NCBI GenBank assembly: GCA_026129405.1
Contig: JAHCID010000002.1
Span: forward strand, 310,001 to 374,000
Direction of reading: 5' to 3'
Source of the DNA: a bacterium
Lineage (GTDB): Bacteria > Desulfobacterota > Binatia > DP-6
Length of the DNA stretch: 64,000 bases
Numbering within the stretch: the first letter of the stretch is position 1; every line of letters begins with the position of its first letter. Made by a program: the position numbers and the translations under genes. The notes below the pieces were generated by a model. That model was given only the letters and a program-made list of their open reading frames with translations. It was not told where the DNA came from and made no database searches. Shown here piece by piece: positions 56,068-64,000 of the stretch.

Positions 56068-56824
56068 CGTAGACGGTGTAGGCGCGGACGGGACCGCCGG
56101 CGTAGTAGGGCACGCGCGGATAGCGGAACTGCGCCGCGCCGCGATCCCAGGTGACGACGATGGGCTCGGCGGCGTCGTTCGGATCCCAGGCGCGGAAGCG
56201 GATCGTCTCCGGGTCGTCCTCGGCGTCGAAGACGAGGATCAGGTGGTTCAGGTAGAGGGTCGGGAACTCGACGATGTGCAGGATGGGCGTCGCGCCGGCC
56301 CGTACCGCGGCGAGCATCTCTTCGGCTTGCGCCCGCTGCTGCGTGGCGGTGAACGGAAAGATCATGCGCCAGTTGCCGCGTTGGAGATAGCTCTGGTAGG
56401 CGCTCGGCATCGCCGCCTTGAACAGCGCCTCGTGCGCGGCGCTGAAGGCGTGCAGGTCGGCGAAGGCGGGAATGACGATCGGCGGGCCCGGCGCCGCGCG
56501 CGGGTCGCGCGCCAGCACCTCGGCGACGAGGCGGCGATAGGTGGTCTCGTCGGCGGGCGGCGCCGCCGGATCGAACCGTGCCTGACGGTGGAACAGGCGT
56601 CCCGTGCGCACCATCGCGCCGCAGCGCAGGACGAAGTCCGGCTCCGGGTCGCGGCCGAGCATCTCGGTGTTGCCGTGCGCGTCGACGCGGTACTCCCACG
56701 CCGTCTCGTTGGGGAACGCGAGCGTGTCGACGCCGAAGCGGAACGGCCGCGGCTCCGCCACGGGGCCGCGCGCGGCGCAGCCGGCGACCACGAGACCGAG
56801 CAGCGCGCACGTCCACGGAGGCAC
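56051..56824 (-). CDS. Predicted lipoprotein, unknown
   Basis: A 257-residue protein starting at a GTG (56824), with a short signal and lipobox (VVAGC, Cys about residue 16). The mature part is rich in aromatic residues and beta-strands (FRFGVDTLAFPNETAWEYRV; IVVTWDRGAAQFRYPRV). I do not know the family; the long spaced aromatic pattern suggests a single folded periplasmic domain. It heads a two-gene lipoprotein unit. It is divergent from the pectinacetylesterase gene across about 200 bp. Confidence 0.75.
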   Translation of the reverse strand: MPPWTCALLGLVVAGCAARGPVAEPRPFRFGVDTLAFPNETAWEYRVDAHGNTEMLGRDPEPDFVLRCGAMVRTGRLFHRQARFDPAAPPADETTYRRLVAEVLARDPRAAPGPPIVIPAFADLHAFSAAHEALFKAAMPSAYQSYLQRGNWRMIFPFTATQQRAQAEEMLAAVRAGATPILHIVEFPTLYLNHLILVFDAEDDPETIRFRAWDPNDAAEPIVVTWDRGAAQFRYPRVPYYAGGPVRAYTVYDGLLY

Positions 56825-57020
56825 CCGGCGGCGACGGCGGTGGGCGGAGACGGCGATGCGCCCGCGCTATCCGCCGTGTCGTGGGCCGTCAAGGCGCGGC
56901 GTCGTGTCGGCGCGGCGCGTCGCGGATTTCCCGCCCGCCGGCGCACGGAATGCATTGACCGTTCGCGGGTACGGATCTTAGGCTCGACGGCGCTCATCAC
57001 CCGTCGAAGGAGGACTGCCC

Positions 57021-58841
57021 ATGACGTCGCGTGTGACGCGCATCTTGCTGGTCCTAGGCCTCTCGAGCCCCGCGCTCGCCGCCGGCGAAGCCCTGGCCGC
57101 GAAGCTCTATCCCGTCAACGTCTGCGTCGCCGTGAAGCAGCGTGCGGCGGGCACGTACTGCAAGCGCGTCCTGCGCACGCTCGCCAACTGGGAGCGCGAC
57201 GGCGACGCCGTGCGCCGCGACGCGCGGCTGATCCGCATCGGGGGCCTGCTGGCGAGCGACTGGGCCAAGGCCGAGGCGAAGTCGGCCGCGCAGAGCGTCG
57301 ACTGCGCCGCCACGACGCTCTCGACCGACGCGCTGGTGTCGCTCGTCGGCTCTGCGACCGGCGCCATCCTGACGGCGGTGAACGAGAACCTCGATCTCGG
57401 CGATCCCGCCGATGCGCGCTGCGGCAAGAAGCTGCTCCAGGCCGCGGGCAAGAAGTGCCAGAAGCTCCTCGCCGCCGAGAGCGACTACGTCCGCAAGCTC
57501 GCCGCCGATCCGCACGAGGCCCGCCTGTCGGCCCGGCGCGGGCGCGTGTCGTCGACCTTCACGACCGAGTTCACGAAGCAGCGCCGCAAGGGCTGCGGCA
57601 CCGCCGCCACCTCCGGCGGGCTCGGGGGGCAGGTCGACGCCCTCGTCGGCGACGTCGTCCGGCAGACGACGGTGTCGCCCAACCTGAGCGACACGCAGTT
57701 CACGACCGTCACGCCGACCGGCACGACCCCGTACGAGGGCAACCGGATCACGCCCGTCTGCATGGAGGGCTCGCCCTACAGCTTCTTCGTGAAGCGCGGC
57801 TCGGTGAACAAGCTGCTCATGTACTATCAGGGCGGCGGCGCCTGCTGGGAGCAGCTCACCTGCTCGATCCCGGTCTGCGACCCCAACGTGACCCAGGGCG
57901 ACAACCCGCAGAACGCTCCGGTCGGCTTCTTCGACCTCGCCAACCCGAGCAACCCGTTCCGGGACTGGAACATCGTCTTCGTGTCGTACTGCTCGTGCGA
58001 CATCCACTTCGGCGACGCCGCGCAGGACTATCCGCTGCACGTCGAGCACCGCGGCTGGCACAACTCGCGCATCGCCGAGAAGTTCGCGCGCGAGCACTTC
58101 GTGAACCCCGAGCAGATCTTCGTCACGGGCTCGAGCGCCGGCGCCTACGGCGCGTGGTTCAACGGCGCGGTGCACCACCAGGTGTGGCCCGCGTCCGAGT
58201 TCCAGATCCTCGCCGACGCCGGCAACGGCGTCATCACCCGGGACTTCCTCGAGAACGAGTTCCCGAACTGGAACTTCGCCGCGCACATCCCGGACGACAT
58301 CCCGGGCGTGCAGGAGTCGCTCGTCGACGGCACCGGCATCCCGGGCTACACGAAGGCCGTCACGTCGTACTTCCCGGAGACCCGCTGGGCGCACTACACG
58401 ACCGCGTTCGACGGCGGCTCGGGCGGGCAGACCGGCTTCTACAACGTGATGCTGAACGACAATAACCCCGCCGCCGCGCTCACGTGGTGGGGGGGGAGCT
58501 GCGCGTTCAACGCCAGGATGCGCGAGCAGGCCCTCGCCACCGCCGCCGCCGTGCCGTCGAACTACCGCTACTACATCGGCACCGGCTCGCGGCACACGAT
58601 CTGGTTCAACAACAAGGTCTACTCCGACACGACCGGCGGCGTGCCGGTGTTCCTCGACTGGATCGGCGGCATGCTCCACGGCACGCCGGCGTGGACGAAC
58701 GTCGAGTGCACCGACTGCGGCAAGCTCCTTCCGGGCGACCCGCGGCCGCCGACGATCCCGACCCCGCCGTTCTTCCAGGTCGGGCCCGACGTCAAGATCG
58801 TCTGCGACGGCGGCTCGCCGTCGGGCGCCTTCCTCGAGTGA
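57021..58841 (+). CDS. Secreted pectinacetylesterase-family protein with Cys-rich helical N-domain
   Basis: A 606-residue exported protein: signal peptide (about residues 1-27), a helical, Cys-containing domain to about residue 215 (VNVCVAVKQRAAGTYCKRVL; ADARCGKKLLQAAGKKCQ), then a pectinacetylesterase/Notum-like alpha/beta hydrolase. LLMYYQGGGACWEQL is the conserved oxyanion-loop motif, S372 in GSSAGAYG is the nucleophile and H525 in GSRHTIW a likely triad His. It would remove acetyl or acyl groups from a polymer or a lipid-linked substrate outside the cell. ATG 57021 has AAGGAGG upstream. Confidence 0.88.
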   Translation: MTSRVTRILLVLGLSSPALAAGEALAAKLYPVNVCVAVKQRAAGTYCKRVLRTLANWERDGDAVRRDARLIRIGGLLASDWAKAEAKSAAQSVDCAATTLSTDALVSLVGSATGAILTAVNENLDLGDPADARCGKKLLQAAGKKCQKLLAAESDYVRKLAADPHEARLSARRGRVSSTFTTEFTKQRRKGCGTAATSGGLGGQVDALVGDVVRQTTVSPNLSDTQFTTVTPTGTTPYEGNRITPVCMEGSPYSFFVKRGSVNKLLMYYQGGGACWEQLTCSIPVCDPNVTQGDNPQNAPVGFFDLANPSNPFRDWNIVFVSYCSCDIHFGDAAQDYPLHVEHRGWHNSRIAEKFAREHFVNPEQIFVTGSSAGAYGAWFNGAVHHQVWPASEFQILADAGNGVITRDFLENEFPNWNFAAHIPDDIPGVQESLVDGTGIPGYTKAVTSYFPETRWAHYTTAFDGGSGGQTGFYNVMLNDNNPAAALTWWGGSCAFNARMREQALATAAAVPSNYRYYIGTGSRHTIWFNNKVYSDTTGGVPVFLDWIGGMLHGTPAWTNVECTDCGKLLPGDPRPPTIPTPPFFQVGPDVKIVCDGGSPSGAFLE

Positions 58842-58847
58842 TCCGGG

Positions 58848-58882
58848 CCGGGCGCGGCGGGAGGGGGGCTCGCCGCGCCCGG
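58848..58882 (+). terminator. GC hairpin after the pectinacetylesterase gene
   Basis: A perfect 12-bp stem (58848-58859 with 58871-58882) with an 11-base G-rich loop begins 6 bp after the stop codon at 58841. No U-run follows. It may act as a Rho-aided end or shield the 3' end. Confidence 0.55.
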
Positions 58883-58980
58883 TCCTGCGCGGGGCGCGGA
58901 TGGCCGCCGGTCGCCGCGCCCCGCGTGCCCGTCAGGGCGGCGCGTGCTCGCGGCCCGCGGTCACGTCCGGCGACGGCACG

Positions 58981-59967
58981 TCAGCGCAGCATGCCGGCCT
59001 GGCGGAACCAGGCCGCGGCCTTCGCGATCGCCTCGCGGATCGGCGTGCGCCGCAGCCCGAGCGCGACGGTCGCCTTGGTCGGATCGTAGTAGTGACGCAC
59101 GTAGCCGAGCCGGGCCGTGAGCGAGTTCACCGCCGGCTCGCGGCCGCCGAGCCGGCCGGCGAGGTCGCCCGCGAAGCCGCCGAGCCGCGCGAGCGGCCGC
59201 GGGATCGCGAAGCGCGGCGGCCGCACACCGAGCGCGTCGGCGATCTCCGAGAATATCTCGCGGTAGGTGAGGTTCACGTGGCCGAGGATGTAGCACTCGC
59301 CGCGCACGCCGCGGGACGCCGCCTCGATCATCGCCAGCACGACGTCCTCGACGTCGACGAAGTTGTTGCCGCCGCTCGTCCAGCCGATCGCCCTCCCCGC
59401 TGCGACCTCGAGGATCATGCGCCCGCTCGACGGCCGCGTGTCCCACGGCCCGAACATGTAGGCTGGGTTCACGACCACCGCGTCGAGGTCGCCGGCCACC
59501 GCCGCCAGCACGCGCCGCTGCGACTCCCACTTGGTGCGCGCGTAGGGGTTGTCGACGCCGAGCCGATCCCAGTTCCACGGCATCGTCTCGGTGCTGGGCG
59601 CGTCGCCCTCGGGCAGGCCGATGGCGTCGACGCTGGAGCAGTGGATCAGCCGGCGCACGCCGGCGCGGCGGCAGGCGGCGACGACGTGGTCGGTGCCCTC
59701 GACGTTCGTCCGCCACATGGCGTCGCCGAGCCGCTCCCACATCGAGACCAGCGCGGCGCAGTGGTAGACGTGCTCGACGCCGTCGCAGGCGCGGACGAGG
59801 TCGCCCGGGACGGTGATGTCGCCGCGTACCGGCTCGACGCCGGGCAGCGTCTCCAGGTCGGGCACCGGCCGGCGCAGGAGGACGCGGACCCGGCGCCCGC
59901 GGGCGACGAGCGCGCGAACGAGGTTCTGGCCCACGAGCCCGCCGGCGCCGGTCACGAGGTCGCGCAT
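58981..59967 (-). CDS. NAD(P)-dependent SDR epimerase/reductase
   Basis: A 328-residue extended short-chain dehydrogenase: TGAGGLVGQNL is the dinucleotide-binding loop, HCSSVDA and YARTK supply the Ser and the YxxxK pair. It resembles dihydroflavonol-4-reductase-like and HpnA-like enzymes, which reduce or epimerise sugar- or lipid-linked carbonyls. The substrate cannot be read. It stands alone; the region between it and the pectinacetylesterase gene (about 140 bp) holds only a hairpin. Confidence 0.87.
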   Translation of the reverse strand: MRDLVTGAGGLVGQNLVRALVARGRRVRVLLRRPVPDLETLPGVEPVRGDITVPGDLVRACDGVEHVYHCAALVSMWERLGDAMWRTNVEGTDHVVAACRRAGVRRLIHCSSVDAIGLPEGDAPSTETMPWNWDRLGVDNPYARTKWESQRRVLAAVAGDLDAVVVNPAYMFGPWDTRPSSGRMILEVAAGRAIGWTSGGNNFVDVEDVVLAMIEAASRGVRGECYILGHVNLTYREIFSEIADALGVRPPRFAIPRPLARLGGFAGDLAGRLGGREPAVNSLTARLGYVRHYYDPTKATVALGLRRTPIREAIAKAAAWFRQAGMLR

Positions 59968-60020
59968 CGCGCCGCGGCTCTACCGTCGTCGCGGCACTCG
60001 CCGCAACCGACCCGGCCGGA

Positions 60021-61004
60021 TCACGCGCGCAGCAGCGCCGTCAGGCGCTCCAGCCCCCAGTACACGGCCAGCGAGCCGACGGCGTAGGGCACTGCCAGCC
60101 GTGCCCCGGGCGCAGCGGCGGGCCGGATGCGGCGGCACGCCGCCGCGGCGGCGAGCGCGGCGGCGACGAAAAGCAGCTGCCCGAGCTCGATGCCGGCGTT
60201 GAACGAGAGCAGGGCGCGCGGGACGTCGTCCGGCGGCAGCCCCGCCTCGCGCAGCGCCGACGCGAAGCCGAGCCCGTGCAGGAGCCCGAACGCGAAGGCC
60301 ATCGCCGCGGGGTGGCGCCGCCAGGCGCTGCCCGCCGCCGGGTCACGCGTCAGCTCGACGGCCAGGAGGTAGAGCGTGCCCGCGATCGCGACCTCGACCG
60401 CCATCGCCGGTACGGCGACGACGCCGAGCATCGCCAGCGCCAGCGTCACGCTGTGGCCGAGCGTGAACGCGGTCACCGTCGCCAGGAGCCGCCGGGTCGC
60501 TCCCGCGAGCAGGACGAGGCCGAGCACGAAGAGCAGATGATCGGGCCCGCCGGCGATGTGCGCGACGCCGAGCCGCAGGTAGCCTCCCACGACGGTGGCG
60601 GGACGCGCGGGCGCCGGCAGCGTCGGCGCGGGCGCGCTCGGCCGGGCGACCTCCTGGGCGATGCGCCCGTCGGCGAGCACGAGGCGCACGAGCGCGTCGG
60701 TGCGCGCGAGGGCGAGTCCGTGCACCGTGACGACCTCGCCGACGAGCCCGCGTGCGCCGCAGTCGACGCGCCAGCGGCTGGTGCGGCTGTCGTCGTCTTC
60801 GACCACCGCCGGTGCGTCGAGCGTGCGGCAGTGGGCGGGCAGCTCCGGGACGAGCTCGACGCCGGGTACGCCGCGCGCCGGCACCTTCCAGACGACGTCG
60901 ACCCGGCCGTCGGCGTGCGCGCGCAGCTCGAGCAGCGCCGGTGCGAGCGGGTGTGCGGCGGCGACGCCGGCGACGAGCGTCCACAGCGCGAGCACGCGCG
61001 TCAT
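60021..61004 (-). CDS. HupE/UreJ-family membrane protein with N-terminal extracytoplasmic domain
   Basis: A 327-residue membrane protein. A signal peptide (cleavage near AAA) and a soluble domain of about 125 residues (HPLAPALLELRAHADGRV) precede roughly six helices with HIAGGPDHLLFVLGLVLL and TLGHSVTLALA, the HupE/UreJ signature. Related proteins carry Ni or Co, but larger members with this N-terminal domain are of unknown role. Its ATG overlaps the stop of the parvulin gene by 4 bp (ATGA), so it is translated from the same message as the parvulin and DUF3604 genes. Confidence 0.85.
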   Translation of the reverse strand: MTRVLALWTLVAGVAAAHPLAPALLELRAHADGRVDVVWKVPARGVPGVELVPELPAHCRTLDAPAVVEDDDSRTSRWRVDCGARGLVGEVVTVHGLALARTDALVRLVLADGRIAQEVARPSAPAPTLPAPARPATVVGGYLRLGVAHIAGGPDHLLFVLGLVLLAGATRRLLATVTAFTLGHSVTLALAMLGVVAVPAMAVEVAIAGTLYLLAVELTRDPAAGSAWRRHPAAMAFAFGLLHGLGFASALREAGLPPDDVPRALLSFNAGIELGQLLFVAAALAAAAACRRIRPAAAPGARLAVPYAVGSLAVYWGLERLTALLRA

Positions 61005-61903
61005 CCCGCGCCCTCCGTCCCGACCACGCCCCAGCGGCGGCGGAGGCCGGCCAGGTACGTCGCATAGGCGCGCTCACCCTCCGTGAAGCGCCAGGCGGCG
61101 AGCACCCGGGACCGCACCTCGGCGAGCGCTGGTATGCGGCCGTCGTCGCGCGCCTCGAGGCGCAGGAGATGGACGCCCCAGGCCGAAGCGAGCGGCCCCG
61201 ACCAGGTCCCGACGGAGCCGAGCTCCGCGGCGCCGTCCGGGCCGAGGAGCGCCGCGAGCCCGCGTGCGTCGAGCTCGTCCGCCGCGAGCGGATCTCCGAG
61301 CGTGGCGGGGTCCGGCGGCGACGGGCCGCGCAGGCGGGCGAGCGCCGCGGCGGCGTCACCCGCCGGGTCGGCGCGGTCGCGGGCGAAGAAGACCGGGGTC
61401 GTCCGCACGCGCGGCGGCAGCCGGAAGCGCTCGGCATGCGCCGCGAGGAACGCCGCGAGGACGGCTTCGTCGGGCTCCGGCGCGGACGGCGCGCGGCGGG
61501 CGAGGAGGCGCATGCGCTCGACCAGGCTGCGGCGGACGAACGGGTCCTCGCGCCCGAGGTCGAGCGCGACGGCTTCCGCGTACAGCGCCGCCTCGTCGTC
61601 GCCGCCGGCGTGCTCCGTGCCGTGCAGGAAGCGCATCTTCTCGACGAGCCGCGCGCGGATCGCGGGGTCATCGCGGTCGAGCCCGCGCGCGAGCGCCTCG
61701 CGGTGCAGGATCTCTTCGTCGAGCTCGCGGTCGACGAGCGCGGCCTCCTCGGCCGGCGACGGCGGCCGCCCGGTCTGGCGCGCGAACTCGGCGCGCAGCG
61801 CCGCACGCCGCGGCGCCGAGACCGCGGGAGCGTCGCGCGCGAGCCCGCCGCCGAGGACGAAGAGCGCGGCGCCGATGGCGAGGAAGTGCAGGGCGGGCCG
61901 CAC
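61001..61903 (-). CDS. Peptidyl-prolyl cis-trans isomerase, SurA/PpiC-like
   Basis: A 300-residue protein with an N-terminal hydrophobic helix that could be a signal anchor, a SurA-like helical region and a parvulin-type rotamase domain near residues 170-265. It lacks the clearest catalytic Cys/His of parvulins by eye, so it may be mainly a chaperone. GTG 61903 follows 3 nt after the DUF3604 stop. Position between DUF3604 and HupE genes suggests that it folds or tethers those proteins in the periplasm. Confidence 0.75.
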   Translation of the reverse strand: MRPALHFLAIGAALFVLGGGLARDAPAVSAPRRAALRAEFARQTGRPPSPAEEAALVDRELDEEILHREALARGLDRDDPAIRARLVEKMRFLHGTEHAGGDDEAALYAEAVALDLGREDPFVRRSLVERMRLLARRAPSAPEPDEAVLAAFLAAHAERFRLPPRVRTTPVFFARDRADPAGDAAAALARLRGPSPPDPATLGDPLAADELDARGLAALLGPDGAAELGSVGTWSGPLASAWGVHLLRLEARDDGRIPALAEVRSRVLAAWRFTEGERAYATYLAGLRRRWGVVGTEGAG

Positions 61904-61906
61904 GGC

Positions 61907-64000
61907 TCAGCTCGTGCGCAGGACGTCGCCGCGCAGCTGCCAGAGTCGGCTCTGCGTCGCGCGCTGCGTCCCCGCGCCGATCTCCAGCTCGACGAAGTGG
62001 TCGGCGCGCGCCGCGGCCGAGAGGTCGCGCGGCACCGTGCGCAGGACGACGGTCGTGGTGCCGTCGAGCTGCCGCGCCACGCGCAGCGAGGCGATCTGCG
62101 GCGTGCCGGCGAGCCTCCACACGGGCTTGTCGCCGCGGCGCCGCATCGTGCCGGCGGGGATCGCGAGGCGCACGATGTCGTCGTCGTCGCGAAGGACGAC
62201 CTCGAGCGGCTGCCTGTCGGGGTCGACCGCGGCGCCGAGGCGGGCCGTCAGGCGCAGCACGTCGCGACCGCCGCCCGCCGGCCCGAAGCGCAGCTTCGCC
62301 TTCACCGCGCCGAGGGCCTCGGGACGGAACCACACGGGCGACGTCCAGGCGCGCTCCTGGATCGTGCGCGGGGCCCGGCAGCAGGGCGCGAACGCGGGCG
62401 GGACGCTCGCGGGACGCGTGCAGTCGACGCCTTCCGCGTCGCACAGCCGCGCGCTCCAGCGGCAGGTCGGGTTCTCGAGCACGCGCGCGTAGTAGAAGGC
62501 GCGCTGGTCGCGGTCGAACGTCGGGTCCTGCCAGACCGCGCAGAGCGTGTCGGCACCGGGGCCCGTCGGCGTGCAGGCGGCGTCGACGCCCGCGCCGTTG
62601 GCGGCGTCGCCGGCGACGTCGAAGACCGCCTCATGCGTCCGGCCGTCCGCGTCGAGCCAGCCCTTCACGATCTGGACGCGCTGCAGCGCCGTGCCCGGAT
62701 GGCCTTGGATACCGGCGTCGCGCTGGGCGAGGACGGCGAAGTGCGGGCTGCGGGCGCCGCGCACGGCGCCGAGCTCGCCGCCCATGGGAACGCCGCGCTG
62801 GTAGCCGGTCGTGACGAAGCGCGCGTCACGGCAGAGATCGCTCGGGAGACGGCCGGCGAAGAGGCGCACCAGCGGGCGCGTGCCGCTGGTGGCGTACGCC
62901 TCGCGGCGCTGCATGGCCGCGAACAGCGCGTCGCGCGAGTTCTCCTCGGCCCAGACGACCATGAGGCCGCCGGGGTTGTACTCGTCGTGGACGACGTTGC
63001 CGCCGGCCTGGATGCGGAACGCGGGCGTCGCGTCGGCGGTGCCGGCGTGCCCGGCCCAGTCGTCCTCGTCGGTGGCGCCCGGCGTGCCGTTGTGGGTGTC
63101 GGTGCCGGCGACGAGGCCGAAGCGGAACGGGTTCACGCCGGTGCGCGCCTCCTCGCGCAGGCCCTCGGCCAGCGCGTTGCGCACGAAGCCGAGCGGCAGG
63201 AACGTCTGCGCCGGGTTGGCGGGGCCGAACAGCGTCTGCCGGTTCACCTTCTCGAACCCGCACAGCTCGTCGGTGGTGCCGACGCCGGGCCGGCATTCCG
63301 ACTCGCCCTTGTGCTGGATCACCTCGACCAGCGGCTCGAACGCGGCCCGCGTGGCGGCGTCGGCGGCGGTGAGCGGGCTGCCGTCGGGGTTGCGCGCCTC
63401 GAACATCGTGCCCGTGCTGAAGTTCGAGTTGTGCGGGATGGCGAGCACGTCGCAGCCGGTGCCGGCGTCGAGGCAGTCGGTCCGCAGCCGTGCCCAGAGC
63501 CCCTGCGGCGTCTGTTCCTGGATGTACGAGGTCGGCAGCACGGGGACGTTGGCGTTGCGGAAGATGACGTTGCGATGGAGGTTGCGGTTCGCCGGTGTGC
63601 CCGACCACTCGTAGGCGACGAAGGTGGTGAACCCGCACGCGGCCGTGCGGTCGTAGAACTCCTCGGCGGCGTCCTGCTCGGCCTGCCAGAAGACCGAGTC
63701 GAGCGCGCGGCAGAACGCCCCGCCCGGGCCGCAGAGCGGCGGCGGCGTCGGCGCCGGGCTCAGCACCGGCGGCAGGATCAACGTCGTGAAGCTGAGCGGC
63801 GGTGCGCTCGGTACGAAGGTGCCGATGTCGCGGCGCAGCAGCGCGCACTCGGGGGAGTCGTAGCCCGGGATGCCCGGCGTCAGGCAGATGTACTCGGTGC
63901 CGAAGGCCTCGGCGTGATCGCTGACGGCGGTGAAGTCGAGCGGGCGGCGCAGCCGTGCCGTGCGGGTCGCGCTCCCGAGCGCGTCGTAGGGCGGCAGGCC
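61907..64000 (-). CDS. DUF3604 domain protein, 5' end beyond the window
   Basis: At least 698 residues are visible, reading in frame to the right edge. The segment DFTAVSDHAEAFG has the PHP-like metal-binding Asp/His pattern that defines DUF3604 proteins, and GTDTHNGTPGATDEDDW and FVAYEWSG are other family landmarks. DUF3604 proteins are usually exported, but the signal would lie beyond this window. Predicted role: metal-dependent phosphoesterase or similar hydrolase; substrate unknown. It heads an operon with a parvulin-type foldase and a HupE-type membrane protein. Confidence 0.88.
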   Translation of the reverse strand, partial: GLPPYDALGSATRTARLRRPLDFTAVSDHAEAFGTEYICLTPGIPGYDSPECALLRRDIGTFVPSAPPLSFTTLILPPVLSPAPTPPPLCGPGGAFCRALDSVFWQAEQDAAEEFYDRTAACGFTTFVAYEWSGTPANRNLHRNVIFRNANVPVLPTSYIQEQTPQGLWARLRTDCLDAGTGCDVLAIPHNSNFSTGTMFEARNPDGSPLTAADAATRAAFEPLVEVIQHKGESECRPGVGTTDELCGFEKVNRQTLFGPANPAQTFLPLGFVRNALAEGLREEARTGVNPFRFGLVAGTDTHNGTPGATDEDDWAGHAGTADATPAFRIQAGGNVVHDEYNPGGLMVVWAEENSRDALFAAMQRREAYATSGTRPLVRLFAGRLPSDLCRDARFVTTGYQRGVPMGGELGAVRGARSPHFAVLAQRDAGIQGHPGTALQRVQIVKGWLDADGRTHEAVFDVAGDAANGAGVDAACTPTGPGADTLCAVWQDPTFDRDQRAFYYARVLENPTCRWSARLCDAEGVDCTRPASVPPAFAPCCRAPRTIQERAWTSPVWFRPEALGAVKAKLRFGPAGGGRDVLRLTARLGAAVDPDRQPLEVVLRDDDDIVRLAIPAGTMRRRGDKPVWRLAGTPQIASLRVARQLDGTTTVVLRTVPRDLSAAARADHFVELEIGAGTQRATQSRLWQLRGDVLRTS

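Overview
This is a very GC-rich, gene-dense chromosomal stretch of a Gram-negative (diderm) bacterium. The sequence shows lipoprotein signals, a TolC/RND/adaptor efflux set, an outer-membrane beta-barrel, a MltB-type lytic transglycosylase and many exported proteins. Several secreted proteins carry threonine-rich linkers and Cys-rich CGNG...CDDGN-type motifs. That style is known from deltaproteobacterial-grade lineages such as Myxococcota and Binatota, and an uncultured member of that group is my best inference. I see no rRNA, tRNA, CRISPR array, transposase or phage gene. No gene-free stretch exceeds about 300 bases.

Layout. 0.2-9.4 kb: FAD/Rieske oxidoreductase, hotdog thioesterase, small lipoprotein, Ca2+-dependent PI-PLC-like protein, UDP-glucose pyrophosphorylase, MltB-like transglycosylase, class III aminotransferase and a LuxR-type regulator. 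A 167-bp MITE-like inverted-repeat element (9411-9577) supplies the stop codons of the two convergent genes around it. 9.6-14.7 kb (minus strand): a four-gene cluster of ECF-type sigma factor, soluble protein with two zinc-finger anti-sigma motifs, membrane-anchored CHAT (caspase-like) protease and outer-membrane beta-barrel. Divergent from it is a 1253-residue exported FG-GAP protein. This cluster is the best candidate for an undescribed system. 18.7-25.7 kb: sulfotransferase, a LemA/TPM/TPM operon, an alpha/beta hydrolase and a PLP-dependent lyase.

25.4-28.7 kb: an acyl desaturase, its ferredoxin-reductase partner and a divergent TetR regulator, arranged like Pseudomonas desB-desC-desT and with a matching operator. 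28.7-33.8 kb: a molybdopterin oxidoreductase with a SnoaL-like partner, a MocR regulator and a TetR regulator. 33.9-40.5 kb: a DUF962/Mpo1-like protein and a Czc/Cus-type metal efflux operon with an extra small His/Cys-rich exported protein and twin intercistronic hairpins. 40.6-49.5 kb: a beta-propeller di-haem cytochrome, a PPOX-family flavoprotein, a Thr-linker secreted protein, RlmJ and small exported proteins. 49.6-58.9 kb: an SGNH hydrolase with a roughly 100-residue Thr-rich linker, a frameshifted DsbA-like/PDZ gene, an XRE-cupin regulator, a questin-oxidase-like protein, a PEP-mutase-family enzyme, two lipoproteins and a pectinacetylesterase. 59-64 kb: an SDR enzyme, then a HupE/parvulin/DUF3604 operon that runs off the right edge.

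Genes are packed tightly. Start/stop overlaps (ATGA, GTGA) suggest translational coupling within operons, and several convergent neighbours overlap at their 3' ends. Protein names come from motif recognition by eye; no database search was run.
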